Assembly (NCBI RefSeq): GCF_963678635.1 | Contig: NC_087062.1 | Span: forward strand, 41,350,672 to 41,414,671 | From: Symsagittifera roscoffensis | Lineage: Eukaryota; Xenacoelomorpha; Acoela; Convolutidae | Length of the DNA stretch: 64,000 nucleotides | Reading direction: 5' to 3' | Shown: one piece after another, positions 57,801 through 64,000 of the stretch | Layout of the letters: each line of letters begins with the position of its first letter | How positions within the stretch are numbered: position 1 is the first letter of the stretch | Program-made: the position numbers and the translations under genes | Notes under the pieces: model-generated | Database searches by the model: none | What the model saw: the letters and a program-made list of their open reading frames with translations, nothing else | Told to the model about the DNA's origin: nothing

Positions 57801-60076
57801 GAAGGGTGGGATGCTCTCTTTTTTATTGCTATTTTCCTTAATTGTGGTGTTAAGGTCATCATTAAGATTTCTGTCATCTTTGTGTTTTTATAGTCATGTG
57901 TATTTAATGAATATGCTTTTCGAACTAGTGTTTCGATTCGTACTGCTATTTGCTTGATGGTTTCGTTTGGTAATCTGCGTATTTCATTACATAAAACTCT
58001 TTGTTGTTGTTTGTTTCTTTCGGAGTCAAACATTTTTGAAAATTCCTGTGTAAACCTTTTCCAGTTTGATTTTATTTCTAGAGGTAGTACTGAAAACCAT
58101 TTTTGGGCTGCGCCATCTAAGGTTGTTTGTATTAACGCTGTGCGTCGATGTATCCAGTTTTGATGTAGTGGCGTATTAATTGGTTCAGGTCCAATATTTA
58201 AAATCAGGTTTGCTGTTACTGCATTTAAATAATCTTCTACAGAGTATTCAGGGTCTGTTCCTGTGAAAACCATTAAAGGTTTGTTTGATGTTATTGATGA
58301 TCCACCCATAAGGTATGGATTCATTGTCATTTGTAATGATTCTGCTGCATTTGGCATTTGAGAAAAATTTGAAAGTTGGTTTCTTGTTATTTCATGTTGT
58401 TGGAGATAATATGGGAGTGGTATTTCATTTTGCATTTGTGATGCTTGATACGAGTGTGCAGTCATTGGATTTTGTTGTTGAATTGGTTGAAAAGATTGTG
58501 TATTAATTAAATTTTGTTGTTGAATTGGTTGTTGATGTTGTGCATCTATTGGTTGTGGAGAAAAATTTCTATGATTTGTACGTGTTCTCTGTATTCCTTG
58601 TCTACGATATTCTTGAGTATTTGGTGCAAATATATCTGGTTGTAAGAAATCATCATCTGAGGATAAATAATCCATTTGATAAGATGTCTGTTTTTTATTT
58701 TTATTTTGTTGAAAAAATGGGTAATTTTCACTGTGATCCTGTGGAGGATTTGTTTGGAAATTTATTGAATTAGGTTGGGTCATTGGGTTATCCCAATTTC
58801 GAGATCTTGTATATTGGTTAAAATTTCTTTGTGGTTGGTTATATGTTTTTGATGGATGTGTATAATTATAATTATGGTCTGCAAAGTTGTTTCTAGTGAA
58901 TGTTTTGTGTGTTTTTGATGGTATTGTCATGGGTCTGTATGTTTGGTAATCCATATGTGAATATTTAGGGGCAACCGAAGGTTTAACGGTTGATTGTAAG
59001 GTTACCTGTGTTTGTGAAGGATTTGTATTTCTTGGTGTTGTTAAATTTGGGCGTATTGGTGAAATACTTTGTTGTGTAGTTGTTGTGTGTACAATTTCTT
59101 CATTTATGAAGTGTGATGGTGTCTGGATATCTTGTTGAGTAAGATTCCTAGTTCCATTGAGGTTTTCATTGTGTATAACTGTAGAGTTTAAACTATTATT
59201 TTGTGTATCGGGCAAAAATGTATTATAGTTTAATGGTGTTGCATCAATGGTTAATGGTATTACTTTTACATAATCTCTTATGTAAGATATCGTACTTATT
59301 GCTTGACTTGAGATTGATTGTGGGAAGCTTATAAATGCGGGATGAGACCATTCGGGGTCCCAAACATAATCTGATTGTTCTGTGATAGCGGTATCATCGT
59401 TCGAGTTTTGGGGTCTAAAATTTTTTCTTGCTTGTGCAATTAAATCAATATTGTGTGTGAAATAATCTATTATGAACCATGCCAAAATTTTTTGTAGATC
59501 GTGTTTTGTATGTTGTGAAACGTCGTCTTTCGTGAAATTTTCTTTAATGATGTTTAAATAACTAGAGAGTAGTGTGATTTCATGTCGTACTCTTAAATGT
59601 TTAGATGTTTCTGTCGGTGAGACATTTGTTATTGGGATTTCGTTTTCTAATATCGAAATATAACTATATATTATTGCGAAAACTTCATTGGTGAATATGG
59701 AGTTTGCTCTTTGTGAGTTATGATATTGGATGCTTTTTATATATTCTGAAAAAACTTTTGAAAATTCTAAATCAAGATCGTCTGTTTGAATTGTATATTT
59801 TCTATTATTATGGTTTGGTGAGGTGAATTCTATGGAGTAGATTCCATACTGTTGTGTTATGTTGCATATATCTTTTAAGTAGTGGTCTATGATTTGTCTT
59901 TTGATTTTTATATCGGGGAACTCTGTTTTACATGGACTGATTCCGGGTTCAAATAAATTTACGAGTAAATTTTGACAAAATATGTGTTGTCCTCTATCAG
60001 TATCTGCATCTACTATAAAAGGAAAGATTTCATCATCATCTGGAGTTTCTTCACCTGGAGTGTGCGTTGAGCTCAT
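51854..60076 (-). CDS. gag-pol: Gag-Pol polyprotein, copy B, 2740 aa
   Basis: Intact single frame with the same domains as copy A: gag-type domain, CX2CX4HX4C knuckle, N/R/S/Y-rich repeats, DSGAES protease, YLDD reverse transcriptase, RNase H, HHCC and DD35E integrase, GPY-type tail. Substitutions cluster in the disordered N-terminus and the linkers, while the enzymatic regions are almost unchanged. It is two residues shorter because of a small C-terminal difference in the Thr/Asn/Lys-rich tail. It overlaps the 155-aa ORF by 26 nt. Confidence 0.95.
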   Translation of the reverse strand: MSSTHTPGEETPDDDEIFPFIVDADTDRGQHIFCQNLLVNLFEPGISPCKTEFPDIKIKRQIIDHYLKDICNITQQYGIYSIEFTSPNHNNRKYTIQTDDLDLEFSKVFSEYIKSIQYHNSQRANSIFTNEVFAIIYSYISILENEIPITNVSPTETSKHLRVRHEITLLSSYLNIIKENFTKDDVSQHTKHDLQKILAWFIIDYFTHNIDLIAQARKNFRPQNSNDDTAITEQSDYVWDPEWSHPAFISFPQSISSQAISTISYIRDYVKVIPLTIDATPLNYNTFLPDTQNNSLNSTVIHNENLNGTRNLTQQDIQTPSHFINEEIVHTTTTQQSISPIRPNLTTPRNTNPSQTQVTLQSTVKPSVAPKYSHMDYQTYRPMTIPSKTHKTFTRNNFADHNYNYTHPSKTYNQPQRNFNQYTRSRNWDNPMTQPNSINFQTNPPQDHSENYPFFQQNKNKKQTSYQMDYLSSDDDFLQPDIFAPNTQEYRRQGIQRTRTNHRNFSPQPIDAQHQQPIQQQNLINTQSFQPIQQQNPMTAHSYQASQMQNEIPLPYYLQQHEITRNQLSNFSQMPNAAESLQMTMNPYLMGGSSITSNKPLMVFTGTDPEYSVEDYLNAVTANLILNIGPEPINTPLHQNWIHRRTALIQTTLDGAAQKWFSVLPLEIKSNWKRFTQEFSKMFDSERNKQQQRVLCNEIRRLPNETIKQIAVRIETLVRKAYSLNTHDYKNTKMTEILMMTLTPQLRKIAIKKRASHPSSIREPDLDFRKLVDKLEQAEITMKLEETENLKLQYVNKIETTPTNINNIQESETDLVEKITEILNIYEKNPNFKGKPSFKKWCNYCRRYGHSISECRQKQQDNQNKPQKYKEPNKSFYQYMKKDQNLPNKTVYSNNSSGKPLPNNTNYTRNQSPYNSSYRGRSPERRNTNNSSQNHYNRPNSRNNYSRSNSNTQRFVSRSNSQSRNNYYPNNQSRNSSYNRNRNYSYNRNRSYSNNRNQSYPNNQSRNNSYNRSNYNRPNNNYQNRSRNNSQNRHSSYNNRYRNYSQSPHRNNNNYNNSNNRHRSSTPKHQRQINQVQSNPETTSDPPGIDDTVTDTLQLNQINCTSSDSESDTENTLSINMIKVENDYESVIYEQPFSSHIYENQSEFLQNYYTTPINSTPTTQETNEINTTNQTNKNTKTKCLNTNHIYQNIQKEQPKEKIWTIPFLLESPRNKEFQPPDLEIDFLIDSGAESNIINIPTWNEIKTLHPKLTPLETSSKLATAQGSTLINYGKIQLFLLPTRTIEQSKILNKPFKQIFHITDIKYNIIGIPFISKYIPTINILNSKILIKDKYTKTKETSLTFFQRLNKQPPFFSKFYPIFNKQRKHLKPLSGNIYNFSIKQVHQYDKEQNKQKFYMSEFEFKPIHKFFKITISSIKYLKNSNSDIISLHVYNNTPYQVTLPLGLLGYCETNATISPIHEKAYRVNNILQLLDICQSTILNEELSINNIISNENRNTDYFTKTPYFKPTFNISNYTEDQQKFLTMFNFQHSQITQDEFEKLAKQLIKYSSVYATSKFDVGKISSSLHLPLKPDAVFKKQRASKVPIHLHDKMNRLLDILEQYNIISPVNKEEQPKGNTFINPVIILAKGESLKIVLDARYLNSLIDESKCNWPIEPIQVILTKINGKYFTTADMNSAYNQMPLDEQSRRLTQFVIGNQQYEFNRLFYGISIGPAAFSAFMSKIFRPLILKKNAITYLDDVFMQSQTKDEMFNVLEKYHQILQNENLKAAPDKSHFFLTRVKFLGHNIERKTITPLKSRIDAIQKLQPPTNKKKIQEFLGMLNFLSKYVYKMQLYLRPFYNILRQQNNFEWNIEHQTRFEEIKKLLTEQISNTIPDSNQPFYAMCDASNFGIGAALLQSHNGTNKMNLISANSRLFTQAELRLSTLMRECTAIIYTLTEYEFLILGSKHPTVLFTDHKPIIFLFTQKSNPNHRVYRFQLILMKFPNLHIVWTAGKNLALPDTLSRNTPPELLTRKTTVEIPKNIKFYLAENETSPRLECKYAVKTDIEQSQINSLQHFPLYLDCQNNHYEVDLLGTSTFKPIPYSQWIKNNTQQKRTKQHPPKKDHFPLIEKEDLTDKINLSGPQTNDSKYTINQVFDLHDPLDTIPLSKLEIENIFLPPTETITISTLKQYQNLDPIIRQLKSWHKYKTKPVKADSTILGNKTLLRYFRKFNNTTINENTDLLEYNLNESLVPCLPLSMILIAFNISHTQNIKGHSGSEKTYSNFIQNFYFPNAPIWIKVLCNDCIVCQLNKPYPNQKQIAQKQDFKGQSLYFNHRISFDTKGPISPSSEGNSYIMVIVDAFTHYVALNPVPHCNAYYAYTTLYEHWIAKFGIPEILVTDNGTEFINNEIITLCHLYNIKHKPRTSHAPWTNGLVEGMNRSLQEYLRCIINGNDTKYTEWSADVKLFPLAYNSQITTTLGMSPYEMVFNQKPRKPIMFTANSHKNAQGYCQPNKDSICYNLPLHTHDEDHFHHPQILKLASGTHTEWILNRDKKHNEIYQKITKKLLQRQNINEQINSRFTPASDLKIGTFVLIPKFNTQKGISKKLQPLRKGPYQIIAKPTDVTYKITDSNKKEIVQHRNNLLPYYPKEYALRELTQLYSFTGLKIIQNEPHLKNTEQNDNPTENQHTKPTTTKNNTQNHKESPKQRKNRKMTEQIIPQEQIDKSENRKTTRLRNQPRKNYKIFIPQSKILKKVEFQK

Positions 60077-60518
60077 TTTTTCGTTCGATGACTGTTAATA
60101 TGTAATTATTAATGTGTCGAATTGGTTGATTCCAATTGTATAAATGTACTGGTTTGTGTTTGTACTGCTTTTTTATTCTTCTTTTTCCTCTTTGTGATGA
60201 ATTTGAAGTTGTCTCTGAGTCAGAGAAATATAATTGATCGTGAATTGGGCAATTTTTATCTATTGATTCTTTTAGTTTGTAAAGTTCGTCTAAACTGTTG
60301 GTTTCTGATTCTGAAAATGCGTTTCGATTTTTTGAAAATCTTTTTCGTGTTATTTGTCTTTGTTTAGTTATTATTTTTCTCTTTAGTGTTTGTCGTTTTG
60401 TTCGAATGTATCCAACTGTTTGTGTATGAGGTGTGATTACAAGGTCGTATTTTTTGTTGTCTATTTCACAATTGTGTAAAACGATTGTTTGTTTATTTCC
60501 TAGGTTTTTAAATGACAT
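60051..60518 (-). CDS. 155-aa basic pre-gag protein, copy B
   Basis: Three replacements against copy A (L/I in the middle, T/A and P/S near the end), same length, same overlap with gag. Confidence 0.8.
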   Translation of the reverse strand: MSFKNLGNKQTIVLHNCEIDNKKYDLVITPHTQTVGYIRTKRQTLKRKIITKQRQITRKRFSKNRNAFSESETNSLDELYKLKESIDKNCPIHDQLYFSDSETTSNSSQRGKRRIKKQYKHKPVHLYNWNQPIRHINNYILTVIERKNELNAHSR

Positions 60519-61449
60519 AAGGTTTAGAATGACGGATGCAAAGGGTTGTTAAATGATTTCTATTTTCCTAAACTGTTAGTTCTTACGATTTTTTGGTTAG
60601 CTTAACCTGGGTCTGTTTGTTCAGGGTTGGAGAGAAAAGTATATCGATTCCGAAGAATGATTTTTTACTTTCTCGTGGCTAGTATAAGTTAAGGTGTTAA
60701 CTTACTTAATCTTACTTAGGGGTAGTGATTGTGTTCAAGGGTTGGAGAATAGTAAATCGATCCACAAGGTTCAGGTATAATTAGAACGCGAGTAGTTCGT
60801 TAGATACTATTTAAACTTACTAAGTCTAAGATTTATCCTGGGTCTGGTAAGAGGGGGGGTCAAGTGAAGGATGAATAACCGAAGTTCTTCACTGTTTATC
60901 CTAATTTGAATGATTAGTTTTGTTTAAAAATTTCTATTAGTCTTAGGTCTTTAGAAAGGGTTGGGTAGTGAATCGACGTTTGAGGTCGTTAGACACTAAT
61001 TAAGTGGGTGGGGGAGAACAAAGTTGTTCTGTTTGATCCAAGGATAAGCCTTGATGATCAAATTTGAAATTTAATTAAGTAGAAAATGATTTAAGATCCA
61101 AGGATAAGCCTTGATGATCTGGTTTTAAAATTAAGTGAATTTAAGTTTTAATAAATTTTTAAATGTGTGTAAAGGAAAGATTTAGTGTTTTGATGATATT
61201 AGTGGGTTTATGATTGCTGTTATGTTTTAGGTGATGGAGCTGGAACAACAGGATGATTTATGATTATTAACCATTTATTGTCATGCTACTAATTTTTATT
61301 TTTTATTTTTCAATAAATATTTTTCAAACATATTTTGTATATTACTGCAGAGTTTTAGGAAAACGATCTTAGATCTTTTTATCAATCGTTATTGTATATT
61401 AATAATTTTGTTTAGCGCCTAAAATGATTTTGAAGATTAACTTCAAGGT
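60519..61449 (-). promoter_or_regulatory. Structured leader, copy B
   Basis: The hairpin modules and repeated GATCCAAGGATAAGCC units of copy A are all present. In RNA sense GTAAGT occurs at 60700-60705 and 60815-60820. Small indels fall between the hairpins. Confidence 0.5.
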
Positions 61450-61683
61450 TTATGTTTGCAAATGAAAATCTAAATTCATTGCCAGTAATATTCTAAATAT
61501 AAAAGTTTGTTCTGGTTTTTGCCTAACTATCATATAGCTATATGGCAAGTTTCTACTTTGTCGTATGTCGTCTCTGGTTCGAGGTCTTCTTCCAATTCCG
61601 GGTAGTTCTGTTATGGTTCGGAATATTGGCTCTGATCTATTGAGTCGTAGAGACATTTCGATTAAATTATTGTCGTATAACAT
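61450..61683 (-). CDS. 77-aa conserved leader protein, copy B
   Basis: Ten of twelve nucleotide differences from copy A are silent. Length and start are identical. See the copy A entry. Confidence 0.75.
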   Translation of the reverse strand: MLYDNNLIEMSLRLNRSEPIFRTITELPGIGRRPRTRDDIRQSRNLPYSYMIVRQKPEQTFIFRILLAMNLDFHLQT

Positions 61684-61722
61684 TTTGTAAATGTTTTTGT
61701 CTAATTTCTAATCTATTTTGGT

Positions 61723-61826
61723 TAATTAAGGTTAAGCTATTAAGGTCTTGTTCGAGACTTATGGTCGCACCAGATAATTATGGTTAAGCTATTAAGGTCT
61801 TGTTCGAGACTTATGGTCGCACCAGA
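61723..61826 (-). repeat. Duplicated primer-binding region, copy B
   Basis: A 52 bp block ending in the PBS is present twice in tandem, giving two TGGTGCGACCATAAG sites, at 61755-61772 and 61807-61824 (the latter two bases from the LTR). Copy A has one. Reverse transcription could start at either. Confidence 0.85.
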
Positions 61827-62236
61827 TGAGTTAGGACCGAGTTGGCTAACTCATAGAGTAATTTCGGATAGGGTACACCGTCTGCTCGTCACGCTATCTT
61901 ATTTTCGGCCGGATAGATTCGTGCAACTTCTTAGTCTAATACCGATCCTAATCTTACTCTTATACTATCTAGTCTCAGGTTGTTTAACTAGTCTCTGCTA
62001 GGCTCAATAGATCTAGGGTATACTGGTTTATTGCGGCTGCTGAAGTGCTCGGGAGAGTCCAACTAATTTCTAAGTTAAATTCAAATCTCTCTGGTGCTGA
62101 AGTTACAAGTAACTTCAGCACTTACAAATAAGTGGGTTGTTAGTTAGATGGATCATGATTGGTTAATATTAAATACTTTACATTGGTAAAATATCTAAAT
62201 TATCCAATCATAAAATGTAGTTTAGATCAGGTTCCA
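61827..62236 (-). repeat. Shared LTR: 5' LTR of copy B and 3' LTR of copy C
   Basis: 410 bp and by eye identical to 43267-43676. On its right side the sequence continues as the 3' internal region of a further element (CCCATCCGGG...), exactly as after 43676. Confidence 0.92.
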
Positions 62237-63771
62237 CCCATCCGGGTTTTACAGAGTTTTTTAGAATAGTTCTTCTGCAATTCGAAGGATGGATGATGGA
62301 AGTTGGTGTTTGGCGAACATCTTATTTCTTCTGTTTCCTTTTTGTTAAAGAAGTTCCAGGAAGCTGGAGTTAGAGACATAAGACGTTGTGTCTTCTAGTG
62401 ACAACGACTAAGTCTTCGCAACAAACTCAAATCTGATTTCAGAATGGTTGGCTATGTCAGGTTTTTCTGTTCTGCGTGGAGAACTTCTTTTGTGTCTGGT
62501 CTAGTTTGGGAATGGCGTGGAGATTGTGCGTGGAGGGGATGCCTGGTTACTCGGATCTGTACGTATACTTGAACATCGAGGTGGTCATTGGTCTAGTTCA
62601 ATGAAGTCCTTTTCTGCGAAGTCAAGTCGTACTCTAAATCCTTTGAGTTGTGATTGTGAGTGGCATATCGATTGTGGTTGGTCATTCTCTCTCGAGTGTA
62701 GTGGGGTCGTTTTGTCTTTAGATGTTCGTCCTTGGTGTTGTATTCTGATCTATGTATTGCATAATGTAATTTACATTTTATAAAACATTTATTAGTTTAA
62801 TATTTTTTTTAAATTATGATTTTAGTTAGTTGTTTTCACAAAAGCTTTTTGTTTTAGTTCGGTTATTTTGAAGAGTTACTCACACTTGAGTAGCTCTTAT
62901 TAAAAATAGTGGTGTGGTCACAAAGCGTGGATGTAGCGCGGTGGGTTAGGCCGGCTATAGAGCATGCTCAGGACGTCCTTCCTGGTGGGTTAGGCCAGGA
63001 GTGGGAGTATGATTTCATGCGGTTTTTATGAGGGGTCCTATTATGTGACAACGTTTTATGTTGGGTTTGTTGTGGTTTTTCTTATGTCTTGTTGGTTATG
63101 TCCTTTTTCCAAAAATCAAATTGTTCGTGGTATGGGTTTGTCTTTCGACTTTTTTGTGTTTTATTATTTCTTTCTTAGACTTTATAATAGTCTTCAAAAG
63201 AATAAATTATCCAGTTTTAAACTGGGTTAATCCGGTTTGGGTACCGTTGGTTTCCTTTTCTTAGTCATGCTGTTATTCTATGATTTGTGGTTTTTAGTAA
63301 GCTGCGTTGGTTAGTTTTGTTTAGTATATGATTCCTTTCCAACCGGGTTAAAGGAAAGTTTGAAACATGTTATTATATGTTAGAGTTGTTGAGTGTGAAA
63401 ACTTGAAACTGAAATTCATTATTTTAAACAATTCTTCGAGGGCGAGCTGTGCGAGTGTGGATAGAATTTCTGTGCGAATGAAAGAAAATATCAAAAGGTT
63501 AGTACTGCAATTGCATTTTATTAATTTACTGCATAGAATTTGGAAATTTACTGCTAGTTATGGGGGAATTTTAAGTTACAAATTTTCATCATAATTAAAT
63601 TTACTGCTTGTGGGGAAAATTTTAGAAATGAATTTATTGCATTGGTATTAAATTTATAAATCTATAAGTGTAAGAGATTAATAGAATTTTTGAAATCTGT
63701 TTGATGAAATTTGCGATTTTTATTTGTCTTTTGTGGTTTTTGTAGGTGATCGTCGGATGAAGGCTAAAAAT
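62237..63771 (-). other. Copy C 3' untranslated region
   Basis: Same hairpins and GGGTTAGGCC pair as in copies A and B, and the same ~70 bp stretch that is present in B but not A. No coding frame supported. Confidence 0.5.
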
Positions 63772-63850
63772 CTAAAGAAAACATGAATAAAGTATGGTGA
63801 GTTTTTTAATATTTTAATTAGTTAGTAATATTCATTTAATTCATACTTAC
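63772..63850 (-). other. Short intron after the ~600-aa ORF, copy C
   Basis: 79 bp, identical in layout to copy B: CAG|GTAAGT, TACTAAC, TTTTCTTTAG in RNA sense. Confidence 0.7.
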
Positions 63851-63853
63851 CTG

Positions 63854-64000
63854 TTAGTCGTCGGAGAAAAAACCGTGGGGGAAGATGTCGTGAATTAGTT
63901 CTGAAGTTGTTAGTAGTTTAGCTAAGATGCGGATGATATTTTTAGTCTGAAGCAGTGGCCAAAGCAATTGAAGTGCCTTAATAGTGGTTAGTTCTTCAGT
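63854..64000 (-). CDS. ~600-aa accessory protein, copy C, C-terminal part
   Basis: Partial: only the last 48 codons and the stop are in the window. One visible change from copy B near the end replaces the Pro of FFPDD by Ser. Confidence 0.8.
   Translation of the reverse strand, partial: TEELTTIKALQLLWPLLQTKNIIRILAKLLTTSELIHDIFPHGFFSDD

Larger units (their letters stand above)
43267..62236 (-). mobile_element. Retroelement copy B: complete ~19.0 kb provirus
   Basis: 18,970 bp, the same gene order as copy A, all frames open. Its LTRs (43267-43676 and 61827-62236) look identical to each other but differ from those of copy A (for example GGACCGAGTTGGC against GAACCGAAGTGTA near the plus-strand left end). 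The right (5') LTR is not followed by genomic flank but by the 3' internal region of another element, so B and C share it. Confidence 0.93.
61827..64000 (-). mobile_element. Retroelement copy C, 3' end only (cut by window)
   Basis: It contains the LTR, 3' untranslated region, short intron and the C-terminal codons of the ~600-aa ORF. Over the visible 1.8 kb it is nearly identical to copy B (a handful of substitutions and a short T/A-run indel near 62803) and much less like copy A, so B and C are close relatives. Confidence 0.9.

Overview
This window is nuclear DNA of an invertebrate animal. It is AT-rich and intron-bearing, with GT-AG splice sites, an animal-type Cys-loop receptor gene, a secreted fibronectin-III-like gene and many short inverted-repeat transposons. 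I cannot name the species or phylum from the sequence.

Layout. 1-8.2 kb: minus-strand exons of an unrecognised coiled-coil protein, with introns full of hAT-type and foldback MITEs and a locally amplified MITE end. 8.5-29.1 kb: a plus-strand Cys-loop ligand-gated ion channel gene whose coding exon is split by an 18.9 kb LTR retroelement (copy A, 8631-27493, minus strand). 29.1-41.4 kb: gene-poor DNA with dispersed repeats, a long inverted repeat and a third hAT MITE. 41.4-42.6 kb: a small plus-strand gene for a secreted fibronectin-III-like protein. 43.3-64.0 kb: a second complete retroelement (copy B, 43267-62236), directly followed by a third (copy C, from 61827 to the window edge). B and C share one LTR, so they form a tandem array.

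The retroelement is the main content. It has 410 bp LTRs (TG...CA), a 4 bp target duplication, a tRNA-type primer binding site and one Ty3/gypsy-like Gag-Pol frame of about 2,740 residues. It also carries an unusually large set of extra frames. In RNA order these are: a 77-aa leader protein; a long hairpin-rich leader; a 155-aa basic protein overlapping the start of gag; Gag-Pol; a 50-codon frame without ATG; two tiny membrane proteins of 76 and 62 aa; a 378-codon frame with no ATG at all; an 872-aa envelope-like glycoprotein; and a ~600-aa unknown protein followed at once by a short intron. Several junctions are stop/start overlaps (ATGA twice, TAA-ATG once), so the 3' half looks polycistronic. 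Both full copies are intact in every frame, and the LTR pairs look identical by eye, so the family has moved recently.

This is a retrovirus-like element with accessory-gene complexity. Protease, reverse transcriptase, RNase H and DD35E integrase are secure. The envelope assignment is moderate. The functions of the 77, 155, 50, 76, 62, 378 and 600-residue products are unknown.
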